From Duganella rivi (lineage in GTDB: Bacteria > Pseudomonadota > Gammaproteobacteria > Burkholderiales > Burkholderiaceae_D), in assembly GCF_009857435.1 (NCBI RefSeq), contig NZ_WWCK01000002.1:806001-870000 (forward strand): DNA of 64,000 bases, given 5' to 3'. The stretch's first letter is position 1. Every line of letters begins with the position of its first letter. A program made the position numbers and the translations under genes. A model generated the notes under the pieces. It searched no databases and had not been told where the DNA came from. It worked only from the letters and a program-made list of their open reading frames with translations. Positions 15,953 to 25,066 of this stretch are shown here, piece by piece.

Positions 15953-18381
15953 TGACGTCCGCGCAGCCATCCCGCCGCCGCGCGCTGAAACTAGCCGCCG
16001 GCGCTGCTGCCACCGTCGCGTCTCACCGCGCGCTTGCCAGTGCGTCCGATGCGCCGGCCGCGGCGGCGGGGGCCGGCCTCGCTACGTCCGGCAAGCTGTC
16101 GCTGTTCCCGCTGAACGCAGTGCGCCTCGGCCCCAGTCCTTTTCTGGAAGCCCAGCAGACCGACCTGCGCTACATCCTCGCGCTGGACGCTGACCGTTTG
16201 CTCGCTCCGTTTCTGCGCGAAGCCGGCCTGCCGCTCAAGCGGCCCACGTACGGCAACTGGGAATCGAGTGGCCTTGATGGCCACATGGGCGGCCACTATC
16301 TGTCCGCGCTCGCCCTCATGTTCGCCGCCACCGGCGACAAGCAAGTTCACGAACGCCTGAACTACGCCATTGCAGAACTCAAACGCTGCCAGCAAGCCAA
16401 CGGCAACGGCTACATCGGCGGCATCCCCGGCGGCGCGGCCGCATGGAACGACATCGCGCAAGGCAAACTCCACGCCGATAACTTCTCAGTGAACGGCAAA
16501 TGGGTGCCATGGTATAACCTGCACAAAACCTACGCCGGCCTGCGCGACGCCTACACGTACGCGGGCAGCGAAGACGCCCGCACCATGCTGATCGCGCTGT
16601 GCGACTGGACGCTGGAACTAAGCTCGCACCTGACCGACGACCAAATGCAATCCATGCTCCGCGGCGAGCATGGCGGCATGAACGAAGTACTGGCCGACGT
16701 CGCCCAAATGACCGGCCAGCAAAAATACATGGACTTGGCGATCCGCTTCTCGCACCAGGCCATATTGCGTCCTCTGGAACAGGGCAAAGACCAGCTCACC
16801 GGTCTGCACGCCAACACGCAAATCCCGAAAGTCATTGGCTTCAAACGCATTGGCGACATCACGCAGCGCAAGGACTGGCAAAAAGCCGCAGCATTCTTCT
16901 GGCAGACTGTCCACGATCACCGCACCGTCGCCATCGGCGGCAACAGCGTCAAAGAACACTTCCACGACGATAAAGACTACTCGTCCATGATCGAGGAAGT
17001 GGAAGGCCCGGAAACCTGCAACACCTACAATATGCTCAAGCTCACCGAACTGCTATTCCTCGGTGACGCCAAAGGCAGCTACGCCGATTACTACGAGCGC
17101 GCGCTGTACAACCACATACTCTCGTCGCAGCACCCGAACAGCGGAGGCTTCGTCTACTTCACGCCGATGCGGCCGAATCACTACCGCGTGTATTCGCAGC
17201 CGCAGAAGGCAATGTGGTGCTGCGTTGGTTCCGGCATCGAGAGCCATGCCAAATACGGAGAATTCATCTACGCCCATCGCGGCGACAGTTTGTACGTCAA
17301 CCTGTTCATCCCATCGACGCTGGATTGGCGCGAGCAAGGCGTGCAAATCCGCCAGTCCAACCGCTTCCCGGATGAAGGCCGCAGCACCATCACCATCAAG
17401 GGCAATAAGACCTTCACGCTGAAGATCCGTTATCCAGAGTGGGTGCAGCAGGGCGCATTGCGCCTGACAGTCAACGGCAAGCCGATGGCCGCCGCCATCG
17501 GCGCGGATCGTTACGTGAACCTGCGCCGTCTATGGCGCGATGGCGATAAAGTCGAAATCCACCTGCCGATGACGACGCGGCTGGAACAAATGCCCGACAA
17601 ATCGGCCTACTTCGCCGTGCTGCACGGCCCTGTGGTGCTGGCCGCGAAAACCAATCCGTTCCCCGGCGAGCAGCTCAACTATCTGGCCGACGACAGCCGC
17701 ATGGGCCACATCGCCAGCGGCCCGGTATGCCCGTTGGAGCAAGCGCCGGTGCTGGTCAGCGACAACGCCAACTTTGCGGGCCGCTTCCGTGCAGTCCCAG
17801 GCCGCCCGTTAACCTTCACCGCACCGGGCCTGGTGCAGAGCGCCGCTGCCGGCCCGACCACTTTCGTCCCATTCTTCCGCGTGCACGACGCGCGCTACGT
17901 GGTCTACTGGCCGTACTCCACGCAGGACGGCCTGGCCGAACGCCGCGCCAAAGCTGCGGAAGCAGAAAAAGAGCGCCTCGCGCTGGACGCGCAAACCATC
18001 GACCAAGTCGCACCGGGCGAACAGCAACCGGAGTCCGATCACTTCTTCAAGGCCGAAGGCGCCGACGCGGGCGTCAACAAGGGCAAGCACTGGCGGCACG
18101 CAACCGGCTGGTTCAGCTACGAGCTGACCGATAAAAACTCCGAAGCCCGCGTGCTGCGGCTGACATATGCAAAAGCAGATGCCGGCCGCCGCTTCGATAT
18201 CTTAATCAATGACCGGTTGCTGGCCGAAGTCCGCCTTGATGCGGTTGCTCCTGGGGAACTTTACACCCACGACTACGCCATTCCGGCTGGCGCCGCAGTG
18301 GCGGGCAGGCTGGTAGTCAAATTTGTGGCCCGCGAAGGTTCGGTGGCAGGGGGCTTGTACGGCTTGCGTTTGCTGCGCTGA
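15952..18381 (+). CDS. GH127 beta-L-arabinofuranosidase with Tat signal
   Basis: An 809-residue DUF1680/GH127 enzyme. The N-terminus SRRRALKLAAGAAATVASHRALA is a twin-arginine signal, implying folded, metal-loaded export. The Zn/Cys catalytic centre of the family is present: Glu354 and Cys356 in GPETCNTYNM, Cys423 and Cys424 in MWCCVGSG, with Cys423 the expected nucleophile; Glu348/Glu349 lie in the acid/base region. Family members release beta-linked L-arabinofuranose, found in plant hydroxyproline-rich glycoproteins and some pectins, which GH43 and GH51 enzymes cannot cleave. TAATG coupling with the preceding GH43 places it last in the polymer-degrading block. Confidence 0.9.
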   Translation: MTSAQPSRRRALKLAAGAAATVASHRALASASDAPAAAAGAGLATSGKLSLFPLNAVRLGPSPFLEAQQTDLRYILALDADRLLAPFLREAGLPLKRPTYGNWESSGLDGHMGGHYLSALALMFAATGDKQVHERLNYAIAELKRCQQANGNGYIGGIPGGAAAWNDIAQGKLHADNFSVNGKWVPWYNLHKTYAGLRDAYTYAGSEDARTMLIALCDWTLELSSHLTDDQMQSMLRGEHGGMNEVLADVAQMTGQQKYMDLAIRFSHQAILRPLEQGKDQLTGLHANTQIPKVIGFKRIGDITQRKDWQKAAAFFWQTVHDHRTVAIGGNSVKEHFHDDKDYSSMIEEVEGPETCNTYNMLKLTELLFLGDAKGSYADYYERALYNHILSSQHPNSGGFVYFTPMRPNHYRVYSQPQKAMWCCVGSGIESHAKYGEFIYAHRGDSLYVNLFIPSTLDWREQGVQIRQSNRFPDEGRSTITIKGNKTFTLKIRYPEWVQQGALRLTVNGKPMAAAIGADRYVNLRRLWRDGDKVEIHLPMTTRLEQMPDKSAYFAVLHGPVVLAAKTNPFPGEQLNYLADDSRMGHIASGPVCPLEQAPVLVSDNANFAGRFRAVPGRPLTFTAPGLVQSAAAGPTTFVPFFRVHDARYVVYWPYSTQDGLAERRAKAAEAEKERLALDAQTIDQVAPGEQQPESDHFFKAEGADAGVNKGKHWRHATGWFSYELTDKNSEARVLRLTYAKADAGRRFDILINDRLLAEVRLDAVAPGELYTHDYAIPAGAAVAGRLVVKFVAREGSVAGGLYGLRLLR

Positions 18382-18382
18382 C

Positions 18383-18398
18383 ATATCAAAATTGATAT
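18383..18398. promoter_or_regulatory. Candidate operator, near-palindrome
   Basis: ATATCAAAATTGATAT is a near-perfect 16-bp dyad (7 of 8 half-site positions). It matches 4531-4546 at 12 of 16 positions and has the same 36-base offset from the -35. Its centre is about 65 bases before the predicted transcription start, the typical LysR recognition position. Confidence 0.6.
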
Positions 18399-18410
18399 TG
18401 CAGACTGCGA

Positions 18411-18432
18411 AAATATCATTGGATAGATATTT
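18411..18432. promoter_or_regulatory. Second inverted repeat overlapping the -35
   Basis: AAATATC (18411-18417) and GATATTT (18426-18432) are perfect inverted 7-mers separated by 8 bases, spanning the -35 hexamer. The half-site ATATC is that of the upstream box, so this may be the activation site for the same regulator. Confidence 0.5.
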
Positions 18433-18448
18433 GTAATTCTCATAGTAT
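18419..18448 (+). promoter_or_regulatory. Predicted promoter of the sugar ABC importer operon
   Basis: -35 TTGGAT (18419-18424), 18-base spacer and -10 TAGTAT (18443-18448). The -10 and spacing are identical to the promoter at 4567-4596, and TTGGA-AG-TAT-T after the -35 start is also shared. Confidence 0.55.
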
Positions 18449-18492
18449 TTATCTGAAAAATAAAAACCTGACAGCTATTTGGAGACTTAGCC

Positions 18493-19452
18493 ATGATGAA
18501 TCGTAGAACCGTGCTGGCTGCCGCATTGGCCGCTGCCGCCGCCCTGGGCGCACCAGCCTTCGCCGCCAAGCCGCTGGTGATCGGCTTTTCGCAGGTCGGC
18601 GCCGAGAGCGAGTGGCGCACCGCGAACACCGTCTCGATCAAGGACGCCGCCAAGAAGGAAGGCATCACCCTCAAATTCGCCGACGCCCAGCAGAAGCAGG
18701 AAAACCAGGTCAAGGCGATCCGCTCCTTCATCGCCCAGCGCGTGGACGTGATCGCGTTCTCGCCGGTGGTGGAATCGGGCTGGGACACTGTGCTGCGCGA
18801 AGCCAAGCGCGCCAACATCCCCGTGATTCTGACCGACCGCGCGGTCAACGTCAGCGATCTTTCGCTGTACGTGAGCTTCCTCGGTTCGGACTTCGTGGAA
18901 GAGGGCCGCCGCGCCGGCCGCTGGCTGGTGGAACGTCAAAAGAAAACCCCCGATGCCGTTTTAAATATCGTTGAACTGCAAGGCACCGTCGGTTCCGCGC
19001 CGGCGCTGGATCGCAAGAAGGGCTTTGAAGAAGTCATCGCCGGTAACGCCAAGCTGAAAGTGATCCGCTCCCAGACCGGCGACTTCACCCGCGCCAAGGG
19101 CAAGGAAGTGATGGAAGCCTTCCTCAAGGCCGAGGGCAAGAAGATCAACGTGCTGTATGCGCACAACGACGATATGGCCATCGGCGCGATCCAGGCGATC
19201 GAGGAAGCTGGCCTGAAACCGGGCAAGGACATCATTGTGATTTCGATCGACGGCGTGAAGGGCGCATTTGAAGCCATGATCGCCGGGAAGCTGAATGTGA
19301 CGGTGGAGTGCAATCCACTGCTCGGCCCTCAGTTGATGCAGATCGCCAAGGATGTCGTGGCCGGAAAGCCTGTACCTAAGCGCGTTGTGACGCAAGAAGG
19401 CGTGTTCCCGGCCGAAGTCGCGGCCAAGGAATTCCCGAACCGTAAATACTGA
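18493..19452 (+). CDS. ytfQ: Sugar ABC transporter periplasmic binding protein (YtfQ-like)
   Basis: A 319-residue type-I periplasmic binding protein with a signal peptide ending near AFAAKP. GFSQVGAESEWRTANT, FIAQRVDVIAFSPVVESGWD, NIPVILTDRAV and AHNDDMAIGAIQAIEEAG are close to the YtfQ clade, which binds furanose forms of sugars (galactofuranose in E. coli). GGAGA lies eight bases before ATG 18493. It heads an operon of ATPase, two permeases and a GH43. Given the surrounding arabinofuranosidases the ligand is probably L-arabinose, perhaps in furanose form. Confidence 0.9.
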   Translation: MMNRRTVLAAALAAAAALGAPAFAAKPLVIGFSQVGAESEWRTANTVSIKDAAKKEGITLKFADAQQKQENQVKAIRSFIAQRVDVIAFSPVVESGWDTVLREAKRANIPVILTDRAVNVSDLSLYVSFLGSDFVEEGRRAGRWLVERQKKTPDAVLNIVELQGTVGSAPALDRKKGFEEVIAGNAKLKVIRSQTGDFTRAKGKEVMEAFLKAEGKKINVLYAHNDDMAIGAIQAIEEAGLKPGKDIIVISIDGVKGAFEAMIAGKLNVTVECNPLLGPQLMQIAKDVVAGKPVPKRVVTQEGVFPAEVAAKEFPNRKY

Positions 19453-19457
19453 TTGCA

Positions 19458-21041
19458 ATGACGATCATCTCCTCTGCGCCGGCGCCAGTGCTTGAACTGC
19501 GCGGCATCAGCAAGGCTTTCACCGGTGTGCAGGCTTTGAATGGCGTGTCGCTTAATCTGTATCCCGGTGAAGTGCACACGCTGATGGGCCAGAACGGCGC
19601 GGGCAAGTCGACGCTGATCAAGGTGCTGACTGGTGTTTATACGCCGGATCATGGGCAGATCCTGTTGGCGGGGCAGGCGATACAGCCGCAGTCAACGCTG
19701 GATGCGCAGAACCATGGCATCAGCACTGTTTATCAGGAAGTGAATCTTTGCCCGAATTTGTCAGTGGCGGAGAATATTTTCATCGGACGCTATCCGCGCA
19801 AGCTGGGGCGCATCGATTGGGCCGGCATGGCGAAGCAGGCTACTGAGCTGCTGGAGCGCATGCAGATTCGGATCGATGTGACGCTGCCGCTCGCACACTA
19901 TCCGCTGGCGATCCAGCAGATGGTAGCGATTTCGCGTTCGCTGCTGGTGTCGGCCAAGGTGCTGATCCTGGACGAGCCGACTTCCTCGCTCGATGAGAAG
20001 GAAGTGGATTTGCTGTTCAGCGTGTTGCGTGGCTTGCGCGAGCAGGGCATGGCGATTCTGTTTGTGACGCACTTCCTTGATCAGACCTATGCGATTTCGG
20101 ATCGCATTACCGTGATGCGCAATGGCGAGCGGGAAGGCGAGTACCTGGCCGCCGACCTGTCGCGCGTGGAGTTAGTCAACAAGATGGTCGGTGCACCAGC
20201 CGCCAACGATGCTGCCACCGCGAGCGCACAGCCTACCGCCAGCCACGCGGCCGCAGGCGGCGTCGCCGACGCGAATGGGACGGCCGTCGCTGGCGAGGGC
20301 CGCTTCAAAGCGTTCTTGCGTGCGGTCGGCTTGGGGCGGCGGGGCGCGTTGCAGCCGATGGATCTGGAAATCCGCGAAGGCGAGTTACTGGGCCTTGCCG
20401 GTTTGCTGGGATCCGGCCGCACCGAGGCAGCCCGCCTGCTGTTCGGCGCGGACAAGGCGGATAGCGGCGCCATCACCATCGACGGCAAGGAGCGCAATCT
20501 GTCCTCGCCGCGCGACGCCATCGCCGCCGGCATTGGCTTCTGTTCCGAAGACCGCAAGCACGAAGGCGCTATTCTCGACCTCTCTGTGCGCGAGAACCTG
20601 ATCCTCGCCCTGCAAGCCCGCACTGGCATCATGCGCGCCATCCCGCTCAAACGCCAGCAGCAACTGGCGGAAGAATACGTGAAAGCGCTCGGCATCAAAA
20701 CCGCTAGCATCGAAACGCCTATCGGTTCGCTCTCCGGCGGCAATCAGCAAAAAGTGCTGCTGGCCCGCTGGCTGGTCACCGATCCAAAACTGCTGATACT
20801 GGACGAGCCAACGCGCGGCATCGACGTCCGCGCCAAGCAGGAGATCATGGACTACGTGTCGGCACTGTGCAAGAAAGGCATGTCCATCCTGTTCATCTCC
20901 TCCGAATTGCCCGAGGTGCTGCGCGTGAGCGACCGCATCGTCGTCATGCGCGACCGCAAAGCCGGCGGTGAATACCCGCGCGGTGCGCTGGATGAAACCT
21001 CCGTGCTGCAAGTAATCGCTGCTGGAGACCAGCATGCATAG
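19458..21041 (+). CDS. ytfR: Sugar ABC transporter ATPase, double domain (YtfR-like)
   Basis: A 527-residue ATPase with two ABC domains in tandem, as in RbsA/YtfR. The first has a full Walker A (GQNGAGKST near residue 45) and ILDEPTSSLD. The second has the degenerate GLLGSGRTEAARLL in place of Walker A but keeps LSGGNQQKVLLARWL and ILDEPTRGIDV. An Ala/Thr-rich linker at about 255-280 is longer than usual. It lies five bases after the binding-protein stop with no strong ribosome site, so coupling is likely. It powers import through the two following permeases. Confidence 0.93.
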   Translation: MTIISSAPAPVLELRGISKAFTGVQALNGVSLNLYPGEVHTLMGQNGAGKSTLIKVLTGVYTPDHGQILLAGQAIQPQSTLDAQNHGISTVYQEVNLCPNLSVAENIFIGRYPRKLGRIDWAGMAKQATELLERMQIRIDVTLPLAHYPLAIQQMVAISRSLLVSAKVLILDEPTSSLDEKEVDLLFSVLRGLREQGMAILFVTHFLDQTYAISDRITVMRNGEREGEYLAADLSRVELVNKMVGAPAANDAATASAQPTASHAAAGGVADANGTAVAGEGRFKAFLRAVGLGRRGALQPMDLEIREGELLGLAGLLGSGRTEAARLLFGADKADSGAITIDGKERNLSSPRDAIAAGIGFCSEDRKHEGAILDLSVRENLILALQARTGIMRAIPLKRQQQLAEEYVKALGIKTASIETPIGSLSGGNQQKVLLARWLVTDPKLLILDEPTRGIDVRAKQEIMDYVSALCKKGMSILFISSELPEVLRVSDRIVVMRDRKAGGEYPRGALDETSVLQVIAAGDQHA

Positions 21042-22119
21042 TTCCGCCGTACGCGCCGCCGCACCAACCAAATCAAGCTTGCCTATGTTCGTGCATCACC
21101 CATTATTCCGGCCACTGGCCGCGCTGGCGATCCTGCTGTTGATCGACTTGATCCTGATCCCCGGCTTCTTCCACCTGGAGATCAAGGACGGCCACTTGTA
21201 CGGCAGCTTGATCGACATCGCCAACCGCGCGGCGCCGCTGATTCTTGCGGCCATCGGCATGACGCTGGTGATCGCCACGCGCGGCATCGACATCTCGGTC
21301 GGCGCCACGGTCGCCATCAGCGGAACCGTAGCCGCGATGCTCGTCGGCGGCACCATGGTCATGAACAATGGCACGCCCGAATACGTGGCCAACACCCCGA
21401 TGTGGATCGCGCTGGCCGCCGCCATGGGCGCAGCGCTGCTGTGCGGTGCATGGAACGGCGCACTGGTGGCAGGTCTCGGCCTGCAACCCATCGTCGCCAC
21501 CCTGATCCTGATGGTGGCGGGGCGCGGCCTTGCACAGCTGTTTACCGACGGCCAAATCATCACCGTCTACTACCAGCCGTTCTTCTTCCTGGGCAGCGGC
21601 TATCTGCTTGGCTTGCCGTTCTCGCTGTTCATCGTTGCCGCCGTCTTTATCGTGACCGCAGTGCTGCTGCGTAAAACAGCGCTCGGCCTGTTCATCCAAT
21701 CAGTCGGCATCAACCCGGTGGCCGCGCGGCTGGCCGGTTTGAAGACAGCCTCGCTGATCTTCTTCGTCTATGTCTTCTGCGCTGCTTGTGCGGGCGTGGC
21801 AGGCCTGATGATCACCTCCAACATCAAAAGCGCGGACGCCAACAACGCTGGCCTGCTGCTGGAACTGGACGCCATCCTCGCCGTCACGCTGGGCGGCACC
21901 TCGCTGGCCGGCGGCAAATTCAGCTTGGCCGGCAGCGTGATTGGCGCGCTGATTATTCAAACGCTGACCTATACCATCTACTCTCTTGGCCTGCCGCCGG
22001 AAGTGAACATGGTGGTCAAGTCGGTGGTCGTCTTTGTGATTTGCGTATCGCAGTCGGCGGAATTCAAAACCATGTGGCGCCGCGCTTTCCCTGGCGCTCG
22101 CGGAGGTAGCCAACAATGA
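21034..22119 (+). CDS. ytfT: Sugar ABC transporter permease 1 (YtfT-like)
   Basis: A 361-residue inner-membrane permease of the BPD_transp_2 family with 8-10 hydrophobic segments. AAPLILAAIGMTLVIATRGIDISVGATVAISG and LDAILAVTLGGTSLAGGKF are the family signatures. Its start overlaps the ATPase stop by eight bases behind a GGAG. With YjfF-like permease it forms a heterodimeric channel, as in the YtfQRT-YjfF furanose importer. Confidence 0.92.
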   Translation: MHSSAVRAAAPTKSSLPMFVHHPLFRPLAALAILLLIDLILIPGFFHLEIKDGHLYGSLIDIANRAAPLILAAIGMTLVIATRGIDISVGATVAISGTVAAMLVGGTMVMNNGTPEYVANTPMWIALAAAMGAALLCGAWNGALVAGLGLQPIVATLILMVAGRGLAQLFTDGQIITVYYQPFFFLGSGYLLGLPFSLFIVAAVFIVTAVLLRKTALGLFIQSVGINPVAARLAGLKTASLIFFVYVFCAACAGVAGLMITSNIKSADANNAGLLLELDAILAVTLGGTSLAGGKFSLAGSVIGALIIQTLTYTIYSLGLPPEVNMVVKSVVVFVICVSQSAEFKTMWRRAFPGARGGSQQ

Positions 22120-23102
22120 GCAGCATGAGCCTTCCACGCACGTCTATCACCTCGTCGCCGTACTTTACTTCGCTGATTACCGTATTCCTGCTGGTTGTCC
22201 TGCTGGGCGCTGGCGGTGCCGCTTATCCGGGCTTCCTGTCCTTGCAGGTGCTGTTCAACCTCCTGATCGACAACGCGTTCCTGCTGGTGATTGCGGTCGG
22301 CATGAGCTTCGTCATCCTGTCCGGCGGCATCGACCTGTCGGTGGGCTCCGTGCTGGCGCTGACTACCATGATCAGCGCCTACATGCTGCAAACGTGGCAC
22401 CTGCCGCCGCTGCTGGTGATCGTCATCGCACTGGCCATCGGCACGCTGTTCGGCGCGGCGATGGGGGCGATGATCCACTACTTCAAACTGCAGCCGTTCA
22501 TCGTCACGCTGGCCGGCATGTTCCTCGCGCGCGGCCTGTGCTACCTGATCAGCATCAACTCGATTACCATCGACGACCCGTTCTTCGTCGCGTTGTCGCA
22601 AACGCAGCTGCCGGTTGGCGACTGCTTCATCTCGCCGGGGGCCTTGATCGCGCTTGTGACACTGGCCGCCGCCATCTACGTCGCGCATTGCACGCCGTTC
22701 GGCCGCGCCATCTACGCCATCGGCGGCAACGAGCAATCGGCATTGATGATGGGCCTGCGCGTGGCGCGCACCAAGGTGCTGATCTACGCCTTCAGCGGCT
22801 TTTGCGCGGCGCTGGCCGGCATCTTGTTCTCGTTCTACATGCTGTCGGGTTACGGCCTGCATGCACAAGGTACGGAGCTCGACGCCATCGCTGCGGTGGT
22901 CATCGGCGGCACGCTGCTCAGCGGCGGTTACGGCTATGTGGCAGGCGCGCTGACCGGCGTGCTGGTGCTGGGCTCCATTCAAACACTGATCGCCTTCGAT
23001 GGCACATTGAGTTCATGGTGGACTAAGATCGTCATTGGCGGTCTGTTGTTTATGTTCTGCGTCGTACAGCGCGTGATGACAATGCGCAGCAATAAAAAAT
23101 AA
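22116..23102 (+). CDS. yjfF: Sugar ABC transporter permease 2 (YjfF-like)
   Basis: A 328-residue permease of the same family as the preceding gene. Motifs are NAFLLVIAVGMSFVILSGGIDLSVGS and LDAIAAVVIGGTLLSGGYG. It overlaps its neighbour by four bases (ATGA). Two distinct permease genes with a double ATPase is the diagnostic arrangement of the YtfQRT-YjfF importer and distinguishes it from ribose/arabinose (RbsC/AraH) systems with one permease. Confidence 0.92.
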   Translation: MSSMSLPRTSITSSPYFTSLITVFLLVVLLGAGGAAYPGFLSLQVLFNLLIDNAFLLVIAVGMSFVILSGGIDLSVGSVLALTTMISAYMLQTWHLPPLLVIVIALAIGTLFGAAMGAMIHYFKLQPFIVTLAGMFLARGLCYLISINSITIDDPFFVALSQTQLPVGDCFISPGALIALVTLAAAIYVAHCTPFGRAIYAIGGNEQSALMMGLRVARTKVLIYAFSGFCAALAGILFSFYMLSGYGLHAQGTELDAIAAVVIGGTLLSGGYGYVAGALTGVLVLGSIQTLIAFDGTLSSWWTKIVIGGLLFMFCVVQRVMTMRSNKK

Positions 23103-23135
23103 ATAAAAAAGACCCTCACTACACTGGAGAGCAAC

Positions 23136-24092
23136 TTGAAGAAAAATCTGATGCTCGCTGCGGCGAGCCTGTTGGCGCTCGCCGCTAACGCGGCCAATCC
23201 CATCCTGCCCAAGCTGTACACCGCCGATCCCGCGGCCTTCGTGGAAAACGGCACCGTCTACCTGTACGTCGGCCATGACTCGGCCTCGCCGACCGACAAG
23301 GACTACGTCATGAAAGAATGGCGCATGTACAGCAGCTGCGACATGAAGAACTGGGTCGACCGCGGTTCGCCGATCCAGCCATCCGCCTTCAAATGGGCCA
23401 TCGGCAAAGTGGATGCATGGGCAGCCGACATCACCAAGCGCGATGGCAAATACTACTTCTACGCCACCGTCGATCACGCCAGCATTCCGGGCCGCGCCAT
23501 TGGCGTGGCGGTGTCCGATAAACCGGAAGGCCCGTTCGTGGACGCGCGCGGCACGGCGCTCATCACCAACAATATGACGCTGGAAGCGCCGATCGCATGG
23601 GACGATATCGATCCCGGCGTCTTTATCGACGATGACGGCCAGGCGTATCTCTACTGGGGCAACACGGTGCTCAAGTACGCCAGGCTGAAAGCCAATATGA
23701 CCGAGCTGGATGGACCGATTCACACCGTGGGCATGGATCGCTTCACTGAAGCGCCGTATCTGCACAAGCATAACGGCACCTACTACCTGTCCTACTCGCG
23801 CGACTTCCCGGAGGAGACCGCGTACTACACCGGCCCTAGCGCCACCGGCCCCTGGAAATTCCAAGGCGTGATCATGTCGAAAAACGCCAAGGTGAAAACC
23901 ATCCACCAGGCGATCGTTGAGTTCAACGGCAAGAACTACATCTTCTACCACAACGCCAAACTGCCGGGTGGCGCGGAGTTCCGCCGTTCGGTCGCGGTGG
24001 AGGAGTTCACGTACAATGCTGACGGCACCATCCCGTTCATCAAGCAGACAAAAGAAGGCCCGGCGGCCAATCCAAGCGCTGCCTGTAAGTGA
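23136..24092 (+). CDS. Exported GH43 arabinofuranosidase (TTG start)
   Basis: A 318-residue GH43 with signal peptide KKNLMLAAASLLALAANA. The start is TTG at 23136 with GGAGA six bases upstream; the next in-frame ATG would remove part of the signal. Catalytic features are base Asp31 (TADPAAF), DDIDPGVFIDDDGQAYLYWG and the acid Glu in RFTEAPYLHKHNGTYYLSYS. The pattern resembles arabinoxylan/arabinan debranching GH43 enzymes. It is the last structural gene of the ABC importer operon, so its product sugar is presumably the importer's substrate. Confidence 0.9.
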   Translation: MKKNLMLAAASLLALAANAANPILPKLYTADPAAFVENGTVYLYVGHDSASPTDKDYVMKEWRMYSSCDMKNWVDRGSPIQPSAFKWAIGKVDAWAADITKRDGKYYFYATVDHASIPGRAIGVAVSDKPEGPFVDARGTALITNNMTLEAPIAWDDIDPGVFIDDDGQAYLYWGNTVLKYARLKANMTELDGPIHTVGMDRFTEAPYLHKHNGTYYLSYSRDFPEETAYYTGPSATGPWKFQGVIMSKNAKVKTIHQAIVEFNGKNYIFYHNAKLPGGAEFRRSVAVEEFTYNADGTIPFIKQTKEGPAANPSAACK

Positions 24093-24094
24093 TT

Positions 24095-25033
24095 ATGGAT
24101 ACAAACCCAAATTGGTTCCTGCGCGCGCGCCTGAAAACGCGCCAGCTGTTGCTGCTCATTGCGCTGGACGAACAACGCAACATCCACCGTGCTTCGGAAG
24201 AACTGCACATGACGCAGCCTGCCGCGTCCAAGCAGCTGAAGGACTTGGAAGAGATGCTGGGGGTGCAGCTGTTCGAGCGCCTGCCGCGCGGCATGGAGCC
24301 GACAATCTACGGCGAGACCATGATCCGCCACGCGCGCATGGCGCTGACCAGCCTCTCGCTGGCGCACGAAGACATCGTCGCCATCAAGGCTGGGCTAAGT
24401 GGGCAGGTGGACATCGGCACCATCATGACGCCGGGGATTGCGCTGCTGCCGCAGGCGATCACGCGCACCAAGCAGCATGCGCCCAAGCTGCGCATCGGCG
24501 TGGAGATGGAGCAGTCCAACGTGTTGCTGGAGCAGTTGCAGCGCGGCCGTCTCGACTTCATGATCGGCCGCATTCCAGAACGCGAAAGCGCCGAGGGCTT
24601 GAGCTACGAAGAACTGGGCGACGAGCCGGCATGTGCGGTGGTGCGTCCCGGCCATCCGCTGCTGAAGGCCAAAAACCTGCAACTGCGCGACATCGCCACC
24701 CAGCCGTGGATCTTGCCGCCGCAAGGCTCGATCTTGCGCGCGCGCTGCGAGTTGATGTTCCGCCGCGCCGGCCTGGAAGTGCCGATCAACGTGGTCGACA
24801 CCACGGCGGTGCTGCTAATTAAGCCGCTGCTGCAGCAAACGGATGCGCTCAACGTGATGCCGATCGCGGTGGCCAAGTACTATGAATCGCAGGGCGTGCT
24901 AAACATCCTGCCGATCGAACTGCCATGCCGGATGGACGCCTTCGGCATTATCACCGTGGACGGCCACATCCTCTCGCCGGGCGCGGAACTGCTGCTCAAA
25001 TCCGTGCGCGAAGTGGCGCGGGAAATCTATTAG
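24095..25033 (+). CDS. LysR-family regulator, probable regulator of the arabinose locus
   Basis: A 312-residue LysR regulator. The winged helix-turn-helix is at about residues 15-75 (LLLLIALDEQRNIHRASEEL, MTQPAASKQLKDLEEMLG, LFERLPRGM) and the inducer-binding domain from about 95 to the end. It resembles the GbpR group that controls arabinose/galactose uptake genes. The ATG at 24095 lies two bases after the GH43 stop, so it is co-transcribed with the importer and is probably autoregulated through the promoter at 18419. The matched boxes at 4531 and 18383 are its likely targets (inference). Confidence 0.87.
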   Translation: MDTNPNWFLRARLKTRQLLLLIALDEQRNIHRASEELHMTQPAASKQLKDLEEMLGVQLFERLPRGMEPTIYGETMIRHARMALTSLSLAHEDIVAIKAGLSGQVDIGTIMTPGIALLPQAITRTKQHAPKLRIGVEMEQSNVLLEQLQRGRLDFMIGRIPERESAEGLSYEELGDEPACAVVRPGHPLLKAKNLQLRDIATQPWILPPQGSILRARCELMFRRAGLEVPINVVDTTAVLLIKPLLQQTDALNVMPIAVAKYYESQGVLNILPIELPCRMDAFGIITVDGHILSPGAELLLKSVREVAREIY

Positions 25034-25066
25034 AGGGTTTGACGCTGCTTGTCGCTGTAAAAATGC

